Of a stretch of 64,000 bases of DNA, positions 20,776 through 31,985 are shown in pieces; position 1 is the first letter of the stretch, and each line of letters opens with the position of its first letter. Source of the stretch: Pegoplata infirma (lineage: Eukaryota; Arthropoda; Insecta; Diptera; Anthomyiidae); contig OY992539.1 of assembly GCA_963921195.1 (NCBI GenBank), positions 133,885,182 through 133,949,181 of the forward strand, in the 5' to 3' direction. The notes beneath the pieces were generated by a model, which had not been told where the DNA came from, made no database searches, and worked only from the letters and a program-made list of their open reading frames with translations. The position numbers were made by a program, and so were the translations under genes.

Positions 20776-21669
20776 ATTACATCAAACTGAATAAATTTTC
20801 AAACGTTTATATCTCGAAAACGGAAAATTAGCTCCTAACGCAAATATTGCACTAACGGTACGTGGAAGAAAAATGTTTAAGCCAGGTAGGAATAAGAAAA
20901 TCCACCCCAATCTAGTCCATATATATCTATTTCGGGAGGCATATTTTTTTTTTTTTTTAAATTTGTTGATGAGTGACATCTACTTGACAGTTGTTGAATT
21001 TTTTAGCAAAAAGTTAAAAAAATCATTTATACATAAATTTTAAACTAACAAATATTCTTTGAGGCACTTATAAAATAGGAATTCTGTATTAAGAAACTGC
21101 TCAAAGACACGTCATAGATCTGAAACAATTTTGTATTAACGAATATGATAATAAAATGCATTAGTTCTCCATACTTTAAAAATATTTTAAATTGATTAAA
21201 ATACATATTAAGAGTTTCAGTTAAAAAGAAAAGACAATTTATTTTGATTTTTCGGCAGCATAAATAATTAAATAAAATATTTATGTTTATTAATCTGCTG
21301 TCAAATGTATACCAAACAAACCCCATGACAACATGAATATTTAAACATTGAAAATGATATCAAATTTTCTTGATATTTATGAGGGTCATTAAATAAAATT
21401 CAAAATCACAAAGACAACAAAATTAAGACATTCATAGATGTTTATTAGAGTGGGCTTCAAATTAATTGTGGAATTAAAAAGATGGACAAGAAATACCCTT
21501 AGTTTTGAATGAATTCCCAAACAAAAATACATATATAAAATATTTTTTAAATTTTGTTCGTATAAAATTTTCTCTATTTTAATCCAGCTTAAAGACTTTT
21601 TTTGTCCAGATCTAATAAGATCGATTCAAAAAGATCTAATTAGAAACACCACTTTTTCGAATAAATTTG
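20776..21669. other. AT-rich stretch without recognisable genes
   Basis: Short frames only. Nothing with family similarity. Confidence 0.5.
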
Positions 21670-22935
21670 TAACACCGTCAATATTAAACATGAACCGGAT
21701 GATATACGTCTGAAAGTAGAGATCAAATGGAGTAAAACTGCATTTACAGTTTTTCATTTCATGATGTTGTTTCGTTTTAAAAGGACTTCAAAGTTTTAAA
21801 GTATACATTTTGTAAAATATTTTTGAAATATATTTAGCTTTGATATTTTTCAACCTTTCTTATTAAATATTTTGATAAATTTATATTATTGAAATATTTG
21901 TACTTGTCCTAGGATGACACTGGTGATGGAAAATGAAAGAGGAGGATCTACCCTAATTTGTCCATTTTTTTATATTTCCATACCAGGATAAAATGATGTG
22001 AATAAAGTCATTTGAAAACGTTACACAAACATTTTGTTAAAAATTTTTTATGATATTGAAGGATCAATTATTGAAAAGACGTAACTTACCTCCTTTTTTC
22101 TGATATGTAAAAATGTTGATAGCAGATAAATGATCCTCCTCTTTCATTTGCTATCAACAGTGGCATGCTAGGACAAGTACATATATTAATAAGTAAAAAA
22201 ACTAAATTCGGCCTTGCCGAATGTAGTGATACCCTCCACAATTTCTAAAAGATTATTGCAAAAAAACTTTATTTAAAAGAAAATAACTTTTGAAAAAAAA
22301 AAAATTTTGAAAAAAAAATTTCCGCGAAAAAAAATTTTGGTAAAAAAAAATCCGCGATTTTTTCTTTTTTTTTTATCAAAAAATATATTCGTACTTGTTT
22401 AAATACCATTTGGTGTTCAATTATCTTCACATATGTCAACCAGAAGCCGAATTGAAGCATTTTGTACTTTTAGGTTATGTTGAATGTACTGAAATTTTTG
22501 AGGTGTGCTTACATTTTCGTTCATAACTTTTGAACGGCTGAACCGATATCGCTCAAATGCAATACCAAACTTCTCGGGAGAACTTCCAATATATATGTTA
22601 TGTTTCAGTCCTCTCTGTGCAATATTTTGTCCGCGACAGCATTTTCCACAGACAGACAGACAGACAGACAGACGGACATCGCTAGAATGTCTTAGAATCG
22701 ATCGGGCATCATGAATATATATACTTTATGGGGTCCCAGACCGATATTTCGATGAGTTACAAACGGAATGACAAACCTTTATATACCCTCTATCACTAAG
22801 TGGAGGGTATAAAAAAATGTTTTATAAAATTTAATCCTCTAAAATTTTGAAGTTCTTTTATAAGGAAACAGGATCACGAAAAGAAAAACTGTAAAAGCAG
22901 TTTTATTATATTTATATTGGCTAAAAAATTTCAAT
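21670..22935. mobile_element. Inverted-repeat (fold-back-like) element, copy 1, split by repeat B copy 3
   Basis: Left arm: TAACACCGTC..., GAACCGGATGATATACGTC, GTAAAACTGCATTTACAG, GGACTTCAAAGTTTT. The right arm after the B insertion (22830-22915) is the complement of the GTAAAACTG...CTTCAAA part. An inner inverted pair, CTTGTCCTAGGATGACACTGG...GAAAGAGGAGGATC (21903-21955) and its complement (22131-22182), flanks the centre. Copy 2 at 31216-31985 has the same architecture. No coding sequence, so it is a non-autonomous element of unknown class. Confidence 0.65.
22191..22816 (+). mobile_element. Interspersed repeat B, copy 3 (uninterrupted, 626 bp)
   Basis: AAGTAAAAAAACTAAATTCGG, palindrome TTCGGCCTTGCCGAA, GATACCCTCCAC, a CAGACAGACAGACAGACGG microsatellite (about 22640-22673), GGGGTCCCAGACCGATATTTCG, and the end TGGAGGGTATAAAA. 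Comparison with copy 2 of the surrounding inverted-repeat element shows it is an insertion, with no obvious target duplication. This is the best reference for the family. Confidence 0.7.
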
Positions 22936-23554
22936 TAAATCTGTTGATCAACAAAATTTAAATCAGTCAATTATTGTTTTGATCAACATTTTTGTTATTT
23001 TCTTTAACTATCATATTATAAATTTTCAACATACCAGATATTTTCGCTTCAATTTATTTGAATACATTTATTCAAAAATATACTTTATACTAGGATTATA
23101 CTTTTTTTATTGTCGTCAACATATTGGAAAGCAAAAAATATAAATTTCTTAATAATTTTTCCATTAGCTTAAAATTCATTTGTTAAACCAATCATTATTT
23201 TAATTGACTTTCAATAAAAAACTTATCAAATTTTTGATCAAAATCGAGAAAGTGATTAATTGAAAAAAAAAATCAATTATCACCTACAATTTGATGATTG
23301 ATATAACAATTTTCTTCATTGGAGAAGTTTCAATTAAAAAATTAATTGAATCCTCGTTTTTGTGGATTGACATTCGTTTTAAATTCTTTCTGTGTTCAAC
23401 GATTTTTTTTTTAATTTTTGTCGGACGGTGAAATAAATGAACTAATTAACTTTTTGTTGCTACATGTTTTGTACTAGTACTGCTACATTATGTTTATAAA
23501 TTCTGATCCATCTAATCGATGTCTCAGATTATGAGAATTTTTTTCTAAAGAAAA

Positions 23555-25430
23555 AGTTTCAGATTCTTAGACCATTTTCCCAAAAAATATCAGATTCTGA
23601 ATCATTTTTCCTGAAGAAAAAGTCTGAGACGTTTTTCCTATAAAAAAAAGTCCCAGATTCTGAGAAATTTTTCTTACAGGAAAGTCTCAGATTCTGAGAT
23701 ATTTTTCTTATACAAAAAGTCTTTGATTCTGTCTTTTCTTATAGAAAAAGTCATTGATTCCGAGACATTTTTCTTATAGAATAGTCTCAGATTCTGAGAC
23801 ATTTTTCCTGAGAAAAAGTCTCCGATTTTAAGATATTTTTCCTATAGAAAAAGTTTCAGATTCTGAGACAATTTTCCGATAGAAAAATATCAGATTCTAA
23901 AACAGTTTGTCTATAGAAAAAGTTTAAGTTTCTAAAACATTTTTCCTATAGAAAAAGTCTCAGATTCTGAAACATTTTATCTGCAGGATAAACTTCAGAT
24001 TCTGAAACATTTTTCCTACATAAAAAGTAACAGATTCTTCGAAACTTTTCCTACAGAAAAGTCCTAGATTTTGGGGCATTTGTCCTGTAGAAAAATTTTC
24101 TAAAACATTTTTATACCATAAGCCACTCTGTGGTAGAGGGTATATTGAGTTGTGCTGATGTTTGCAACTACCCTAAATATTGGTTCTATATCTACTTTTA
24201 AGTATAACGATCGACTTAGAATCACTATTTGAGTTGATTCAGCGAATTCGTCCGACCGTCTGTTTGTCCATGTTAGGTTGAAATTTTTAATCGACTGACC
24301 TAAAACTTGAAACTTTTGCTTCTACTGGCCCAAGGACGAAGCCTAATGAGGATAAAAGACATCCGTCCATGTTTAGACCTAGCCCCCATACAAACTTCCC
24401 CATTAAATTTGGCTCAAAAGACTCTAATAATCGTATTGTAATAAATATCCTTTCGATATTTGAAATGGAAGTAGAAGATTATTTATGTGATTTTGGCGGT
24501 CATTTTGAAGAAATCTGAAAAAACGAAAAATACCGTTTTTCCTCTTCTCCTTTGACCAGAAAAATATGAGATTGGGTAGCTAAGAAAAATCGAGAAATTC
24601 TTATTTTCCTTCAGTCTTGTGCAAGTTTCCGGACAGTCGAGGTCCTGTGAAAGACCTCCCATTTTATTCCCGATATAAAAATTTTGTACGATATTCAGTA
24701 AAATCGGTCTATTGTCAACAGAAATTAGGCAATTCCACTTAAATTTGGTTTGTGTGTGTTTTCTACACTAATTAAAGATCTGACGGAAAAATATTCAAAG
24801 GGTCCATGTTTGGACTTGGAACCCAATTTCCGAAAAATACTGGTGTAGGGTATTATATGGTCGGTATTTACCGACTATAGTTTTCTTACTTGCTTTCTAT
24901 AGAAAAAGTCTTAGATTCTATGACATTTTTCCTATAGCAGAAGGTTCTGATTCTGACACATTTTCCAACAAATAAAGCCTCGAATTCTGAGAAATTTTTA
25001 ATGTCGAAAAAATCTCAGATTCTGAGACATTGTTCCTATCAAAAAAGTCTTAGATTCTGAGAAATTTTTTCAATAGAAGAAGTCTCAGATTCTGAAATAT
25101 TTTCAGATTCCTATTTTTTATGAATAATCACAATTTACGCCGATTTTTCAGTGCAATAATTCGCATAATTTAAGATATATGGAAAAAGGAAACGGTTTTA
25201 GATATTGCTAAAATTTTCATACAATCAGAACTATTATGTGTGTTCATTAAGCTTCAGGTTCTAAGAAAAATTTTCTTTAGATTTTAAAGATTAAGGCATT
25301 TATATATAAAGGTTTTTGTTTTCGAAAAAAAAGTTGTGACCCATTTTCTGGCAAAAAAATTTTAGATTCAGAAACATTTTCCTTTTAAAAAAATTTTCAG
25401 ATTCTAAAATGTTTTTCTATATTTTTTTTA
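23555..25430. repeat. Diverged 35-bp satellite array (CAGATTCTGAGACATTTTTCCTATAGAAAAAGTCT)
   Basis: Some 25-30 degraded units of the 35-bp repeat, interrupted by repeat B copy 4. The right margin (25150-25501) resembles the right margin of the hAT element at 44544-45889, including TTCAGGTTCTAAGA and an AAATCCT-AAATTT-GTGAAA stretch, ending in CACTG. The array therefore probably lies in an old copy of that element, although its left end was not found. Confidence 0.8.
24109..24892 (-). mobile_element. Interspersed repeat B-like element, copy 4, inside the satellite
   Basis: Starts TTTATACCATAAGCCACTC-TGGTAGAGGGTATATTG and ends GTCGGTATTTACCGAC-TATAGTTTTCTTACTTG, that is CAAGTAAGAAAA on the other strand, as in the other copies. 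The satellite continues on both sides. The interior (CCATGTTTAGACCTAGCCCC, TAAATTTGGCTC) matches the fragment at 41365-41645. Confidence 0.65.
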
Positions 25431-25501
25431 TAACTTCTTGTATACTTTTACGTGTTATTTTATAACAAATCCTTAAATTTGTGAAATCATTTCATTCACT
25501 G

Positions 25502-26529
25502 GTGCCAGATCCCTTTGGTTGGCTCCGAAATAAATTTAGTATTTTATCTTAAAATGTTCGTATTGTAATTATTTCGTTTCAAAATTTCATGGATGAAATA
25601 AGTGTGGTGTTGTGTCGCGACATGTCTATCCTTGAAGCAATATAGTTTCCTGTTACAATTAAAATGAGATAAAATTGTATAAATTCATATATTTGATTCA
25701 ACTCAAGCCTTTAAAAACCTTTTCAGTTGTTTTGGATTTTCTATACACTTTCCAAATTTCGATTTTTAATGAAATTGTTTGAATTCCATCATACATACCA
25801 GGATAACATAATGGCCCCAGTTGCAGCTCTACACTGAAATAGACTTCTTAAACATCATGCAGACTCGTATAGGATATCGTGGACTAAATTAAAAATTATT
25901 CCTTATTTCATATTTTCCCTCCACTCTAATATACACTGCAGTCCAGGCTTGTAGAAACTATGAAAGAACATTGTAAAGTATCATTTTATTTTCACAAAAG
26001 ACCACTAACATGGTTAAGGCATAAATGGATACGAAAAATTCTTTTAATGTCTTTATTTATTTATGTGCCTGGGAGGAGAACACACACAAACTCAAACTCA
26101 TTTGCACCATAAAGAATAGACCAATAAATGTTTGGCCTAAAGGTTATGGTGGTTAATAGGTACAACAACATTTATAGTTTACACATAAATAGAAGACAGA
26201 ACGAAGAAGATGAGGAAAATACAAAAAAAAAAAAAAAACAACAAACAAATGATGACATTTTACAAATGACATTAAAGTGGTCAAACAGCGGCATAAACAA
26301 TGCACATTGTATTGAAATGTACTATGTGGCCCTCTTTTAAGTTTAGTTTAAACAGTTTGAGAACAAGTTACAGAAATGGTAAGAAAAATGATTTCCTAGT
26401 CTACCTATAGTATCACTTGGGGAAGAGGAACACTGACTGAAGAAAGTGGATCGATTTTTTTACGGTAGAATGACATTCAACAGAAATTCCGAAAATGCTC
26501 CAATGATTCAATAGAGCTTGATACCCTAC
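25502..26529. other. Gene-free stretch, AT-rich
   Basis: No frame with known motifs. The A-rich frame at 26128-26340 is low complexity. Confidence 0.5.
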
Positions 26530-26988
26530 TGTCAGCGATGTGTTTCAACGCACTCCCTTGCAACCGATACAGAAGCTTTCAGATATAACTTGAAGCATCT
26601 GCTTAGATATGAGAGTTGTATTCCATCTTCGGCCGGATATAATATAGTCGGTATAAATATTGAAACGATCAGATGGAGTAAAGTAGTACATACACCGATT
26701 TGAAAAATCAAGACACTAAAAAGCTTCTTTCGACATCTGAAAACATGTTGGTTCTCACTATCATCACATTGAATTTTCATGTCTACAGATGATGCTGATT
26801 CCACAATTCGTCTGTGGGTTAACATATAACATTGGGTCTTATTAGCATTAAAATTAAATTCCCAAAAACCCATTCCTATATTGCCTCATAGCTTTAACCT
26901 CAGTAGGAGTTGGGTTTTAAGTAAAGGAAAAAGAATGACAAATGTTGCTGTCATCTGCGAAAGAATAGATATTATTGGAAGTTAGTTT
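26530..26988 (-). pseudogene. Non-LTR family C copy C2: RT motif C and thumb
   Basis: Minus strand: NNIYSFADDSNICHS (motif C, both catalytic Asp retained; about 26920-26975), then NFNANKTQCYMLTHRRIVES and a frameshifted thumb with a MEYNSH-like phrase. The matching part of copy C4 is at about 49.92-50.11 kb. The N-terminal part of the same copy resumes at 28665 beyond LOA copy A3. Confidence 0.8.
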
Positions 26989-28665
26989 TACATCAGCACA
27001 CATAGACTCTGAGATCAGTTGTGATACCATGGGACCGTAATAGGTCCCCCTACTAGTCCCCGACGTTAAACCAATTTGAGCTCCTTGTGAAACTCCTATG
27101 ATATTGAACTTTAATATGCGACCTATCAGAAAGGTCGTAAGGCTTGCTAGATCCCTTGCTTCACTGTCCAGAAAGTACCGGACAATGTCAGATAAAGTGT
27201 TCGATAGTTTCCATCTCCTCCTCATCCATGTAACTCCCGGTAAAAGTCATTTGACGGCACATATAACCGCTGGCGTGCTTCCCTATAAGAAAAGTACCTC
27301 TTAGAAGCGATATCAGCTCACTTGTGTGCTTCTAATCATTAGAAAGCCAAATCTTTTATGAAATCTCAAACGTCCATTCATGTGCACATCTCAGATTAGT
27401 CTCCATCGCGGAACAAGGTCTTAGATTTTAGTTGCAAGTTTCTAGAGGCATACCAACACATTCCAATTATGTTGGATACTGTAAGGTAGTTCCCAGTCTT
27501 GTAATCTCATGAACTTTGCGATTTCCTGGAATGTCTCTGTGCCCAGTTACTTGACCACGGCTTGATTGTCAGAATAGATGTTGACTGCGGTTGTAAACAG
27601 GACATTGCAACTCAACCAGTCAGCCACTTCCTTTATTGCCAGAATCTCTGCCTGGTTAACACTGCAATGATCTGGCAATCCTCGAGTCAGACTCGGCCTA
27701 AGCTCTCCCGAAGCTACTCTCTTCGAGTAGCTTCGATTAATCTGTTTAAAAATTTACAGAGGCTCCTATACCCAGAATGACCTTCATGTAAGACTCCCTG
27801 AATAGTATAACAGCGGTAAAGTCACTTTCGCAGCTCTTCAATTGCAGTATGATATTCAGCCGATTTGCCTACATAGCCGCGTACAGCCTATCTAACGTGT
27901 CCAATGGTATCAAGTGAAGATGGACTTTTATTTCAACCGTAAGTATAGTACGAAAGGTACCAGTGACGCACCTCAACGCCATGCCCTGTAGTTTCGTGAA
28001 AAAGACACAGCTGTACAGTTCACATTTCTGTCAAAAGCAGGCTGCCAGAAAATGATTCCTTTCAGCAGAATTGGACGCAATACTGCTCTATAAACACAAT
28101 GAACGACTCTAAGGCTAAAGTCCCATCGTTTTCCAATGGCCCTTTTACAACAATATAAAGCATCCTTTCTTTTCTCACCCTTTTCTTAATATTACAAAAT
28201 TTAACTTCCAGAAATACTTCAAAATACTTGGCCCCACCGAGAAGGCAATTTCAGTGCAGTCCAGAGAAATGGGATCAAAGGCAGGAATCTTATCTTTTCT
28301 TTTAACAAAACAAGCTATGTTTTACTTGAATTACCTCCCAACTCACAGCCTCTTGCTCATTGAGACAGATCCTGCAGAGAACCCGGTAGAATGTCCCTCA
28401 ATGTTTACAGGTGCTTTTCCTTTACCGCTATCGAGAGATCATCATCTTATGAGACAACATGACAACCACGTACTTCTAAAGAGAGCAGTATTGAAATCAG
28501 TGGCAGGCTTCGAGGAAGTAGCGAAAGAAAGCCTCACTGTGGTGTGCCTCTATTGACAAATCGAGATATTACAAACGCTCCAAATTCTCCATTAAAACGA
28601 TACCAAGCTTTACTCACAGACCAGATAATACTAAAAATGATCGATTCCTGGAGGATATTATTAAA
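26985..28665 (-). mobile_element. LOA family A, copy A3, embedded in family C copy C2
   Basis: From CACATAGACTCTGAGATC to about 28.66 kb the order matches copy A4: 3' UTR, Cys/His tail, RNase H, thumb and RT region. Coding capacity is destroyed by stops and indels; the YADD region (about 28.44 kb) is frameshifted. Family C sequence lies on both sides, but about 200 bp of C between RT motifs A and C is missing, so the event was not a simple insertion. A perfect 11-bp-arm hairpin (27709-27735) is specific to this copy. Confidence 0.75.
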
Positions 28666-30960
28666 AGAACACCGACACCAATCGCATTAAGCTTCAAAAC
28701 GAGTGCATCGTGCCACACATTGGACGCTTTGGAAATATCAAGAGCAACCAATTTGCTTTCAAAAATGAATGAACAGAAGGACTCCAACTTAAAAAAAAAA
28801 TAAATAAAAACAGGTCTCCCCTAGAAAGAAGTTCATACAATTTACAAGTTGGTGATTAAACATGCTTTCCATTACCTTGGAGAGGGTAGAGAAAATTGCT
28901 ATTGGGCGGTAATTCATAGAGTCACCCTTTTGGGGATTGACTGGACGTAAGCCACTTTTGAACATTAGAGAAAAACTCCTTTCCGGTACAATCTTAAAGA
29001 ACCTTTCTAACTGCTCGAGCTCAAAAAAATATCTTGGACAAAGTACCTAAAGGATACCCTATCGAGTTTGAGCAGTGGTTATTTGCTTTCCGGCAAGTAT
29101 GCATTGCAAACATCTCAGCGAAATGGTTGGCTTTATAAAACAGGTCCGTCAATACTTCCGCTCATTCATTTGAAGGGTTAAAATGTCTGAACTAGTTTTA
29201 TTATTTACCCTTTTAACGAATGACCAAAATGTCTTACTAACCAGGGGGACAGCAAGAACCTTAGCACTCAGATATTGTTCGTAAAGAAGCTTTTCACGTC
29301 TGAGTACTCTGGCACATTCATAACGCGTCAGTAACTGTGTTTTTGTCGTTAATCCAATTACTAAATGTATCTTCTCTGGATCTGACTGCATTCTTGCACG
29401 TCGGATTAAACTATCAGTTATGTTTTGGTTTAGCCAAGTTTGCTTAGATAGAATACATATTTTCATTCCCAGCATTATTACATTTACCATCATTTATGCT
29501 GTAGCGTTAACATTGTCTCAAGAAAACAAAGCTTCCAGTTGAAATCCTAATAGAAATCGTTAAGCTCGGCCCAACGAGCCTTATCATCAGCGTTGCCAAT
29601 TTAGCTTTTTTCCCGCTAGATTTAGCTTTTTTTGAAATTTTTCGCGGGAAAATTTTGCATTTAGCTTTAAGCGGATTTTTTAGCTTTTTTTGAAAATTAT
29701 TTGGCTTTTTTTTAGCTTTTTTTTAGACTTTTTCAAACTTTTTTTCATTAAATATCACTGTACAAGGAAAAGAAACATAAATTTTTACTTGAAAAATTTC
29801 TCGTTTTATTCAAAAACACAATTATATTTCAGAAACATCTAACTATTTATATTTTAAAGTTTGTCAAAATGAGTTTTAGGAAGTTTTTTTAATTTAAATT
29901 TTTTTTCAGAATTCTAATAAGCAATTAAAAATTTTTAAAACTTTAATAACAATTTTTAAAATGTATTTGGAAATTTCTTAAATATAAATTTAAGAAAATT
30001 AAATTTTTCGAACATATAAAAAAGTTTCTAAAACATATTAATATTTATATGAAGATTTCTGAAATGTATTTGTAAATATTTTTAATATTGTTTGTATTTT
30101 GTAAAATTGTTGGGAAAGTATGTATTTATAAACTGTTTTTCTAAATATTCAGAAATTATTAAAGAAAATTTTCCCAAATTTCTAAACTTTATTTGAAAAT
30201 GTAATTCAATCAATTCAAAATACATTCTAAAATGCAATTGAAAAAATAAAAAAAAAAATCTAAGTTGTATTTGAAAATTTCTTTGATTTATTTGGAAATT
30301 TATGCACAACGTTTTGAAATTTCTGAAATGCAATTTGAATTTGTTAACGTTAAAGATTTTCTTGATTGTATTATTTTTAATTCTTATTTATATGTATGTA
30401 CCTACATTCGAAATTTTCGGAAACATAATTTCTTTAAATTTTATGAAGATTTGTTATATTTTGATATTTTGTTTATTAAAAAGCATAATTTGGGTCCCAA
30501 ATATGCTATAGATGGAATAACAGATCCCTATGGAATAATAACAGATCCCTATTTTACAATTCGATTGTAAAATTGAAGAAAAAGCTAATTTAAATCAATT
30601 AAAAAAAGTTTAGCTTTATTTTTTAGCTTTTTTTCAACTTTTTTAGCTTTTTTTAGCGGGTTTTTTGAAAAAATCTAGCTTTTTTTGTTTTCAAATTCTG
30701 GCAACGCTGCTTATCATAGACCAAACTAGAGGGATTCAAAGCACTGATAAGATCAGAAAATGCAAAGGATGCTGATAAGATAAAGGTCGAAGGTATTTCA
30801 AAACTGCCCTTCAACACTTGAAATGTGTGTTGGCTGATCAACAAGTTGCACAAGGTGATTGTGTGCAGCAAAGAGATCAACGTATAAGCCTTTGGGAGTC
30901 GTATGGCTAGAATGGAGTATTCAAGACGTGTTATGTGCACGAAAGTCCCCGGAAACGACT
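28665..30960 (-). pseudogene. Non-LTR family C copy C2: endonuclease, linker and RT fingers/palm (split by a hAT element)
   Basis: In coding order on the minus strand: part of an APE-type endonuclease at about 30960-30718 (a VSGDF-like catalytic strand close to its upper end), then after the hAT element the linker 29493-29149 (ARMQSDPEKIHLVIGL, RREKLLYEQYLSAKVLAVPL), then RT fingers and a motif A-like VALDISKA at about 28.70 kb. Similarity to copy C4 is continuous apart from the insertion. Multiple frameshifts and an A-run at 28790-28811 show it is dead. Confidence 0.75.
29580..30717. mobile_element. hAT-type element (29588-30709, 1122 bp), target duplication CTTATCAT
   Basis: CTTATCAT occurs at 29580-29587 and 30710-30717. 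Termini are CAGCGTTGCCAATTTAGC and, reverse-complemented, CAGCGTTGCCAGAATTTG. Subterminal TTTAGCTTTTTT words are repeated on both sides. The interior is AT-rich without a transposase frame, so it is non-autonomous. It splits the endonuclease region of family C copy C2, whose sequence resumes exactly after the second target copy. Confidence 0.9.
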
Positions 30961-31215
30961 AAAATAGTCTAGAGAATAGTTTAGGTAATTCACAACGATT
31001 CCAGTAATGGAATGGGATACGGAATCAACACAGTTGTAGACGCCCACCGTTAACAAACTCGGGCTCCTCTAATTCAAACAGAGTCCGGTAATCTTCGCTA
31101 TAGTCTTTGAGATCAGTTTCTGAAGAAGTAAAAGAATAGTTGATATATCCTTAGAGGTAGTACCAAAGGATATCTCATTCGATGACAACATTTATTCTTA
31201 TTGGTTGTACAGTAT
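30961..31215. other. Unassigned sequence between family C and an inverted-repeat element
   Basis: Lower AT content than its surroundings. The minus strand has a broken frame with no motif I recognise; it may be diverged retroelement sequence. Confidence 0.35.
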
Positions 31216-31985
31216 CTATAACACCATCCGAGAAAAATCAAAAAAACTCGTTAAACACAAAGTGGATAATATACGTTTGAAACTAGAGACTAAATGTAGT
31301 AAAACTGCATTTACAGCAGTGGTCGGCATCAATTGCACATGGATCCCGAACACATTCGGCTATTTACATGTATTCAACACGAATGTCAAAAAATTCACAA
31401 CTAAGAGCATGAAAATACAACAACAAGCTGGTTGATATCGCTTTGTTTGAGAAATACACCAACACATGCATGTTTATTTTCATATACCAATGCATTCATA
31501 CTCTCTCTTTCTGCCGACCACTGCTTTACAGTTTTTCATTTCGTGATCCTGTTCCGTTTTGAAAGGACTTCAAAGTTTCAGAGGATTAAATTTTATAATT
31601 TTTTTTTTAATATTTGCACTTGTCCTAGGATGCCACTATTGCTAGAAAATGAAAGAGGAGGATCTCCCCTAATTTTCCTATTTTATTATTTTTATAAAAA
31701 TGTGTCCCTAAATATCATTCAAAATTTTCAACAAAATATTTTGATAAAGTTTTCAAATGACTTCATTCACATCCCTTTATCTTGATAAAAATATAAAAAT
31801 GGGAAAATAATGGGAGGTCCTCCTCTTTCATCTGCCGTCACCAGTGTCATCCTAGAATAATTACAAATATTTCAAAAATATTTTACAAAATGTATCCTTT
31901 AAAACTTTGAAGTCCTTTTCAGACTTTCAGACGTATATCATCCGGTTCATGTTTAATATTGGCTGTCGGACGGTGTAATAAAAAC
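31216..31985. mobile_element. Inverted-repeat (fold-back-like) element, copy 2, carrying a hAT MITE
   Basis: Same plan as 21670-22935: outer TAACACCATCCGAG and, at the right, complement TTACACCGTCCGACAG; GTAAAACTGCATTTACAG; inner inverted pair CACTTGTCCTAGGATG...GAAAGAGGAGGATC (31617-31665) with its complement (31815-31860). The left arm is split by the MITE at 31317-31523. No coding sequence. Confidence 0.65.
31309..31531. mobile_element. hAT-type MITE Z (31317-31523, 207 bp), 7/8 target duplication
   Basis: Flanks are ATTTACAG (31309-31316) and CTTTACAG (31524-31531). Ends are CAGTGGTCGGCATCAATTGC and, reverse-complemented, CAGTGGTCGGCAGAAAGAGAG. The empty site is visible in copy 1 of the host element (GCATTTACAGTTTTTCATTTC, about 21.74 kb). 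Same family as MITEs X and Y at 4892-5265. Confidence 0.88.

Noticed and set aside
22191..22816. Helitron identity for repeat B
   Set aside because: The ends are CAAGT... and ...GGGTATAAAA rather than TC...CTRR with a 3' hairpin, and no Rep/helicase sequence is seen.
26128..26340. Coding sequence from the 70-codon plus-strand frame
   Set aside because: Low-complexity A-rich sequence (Lys/Gln/Asn-rich) with no family motif or splice signals.
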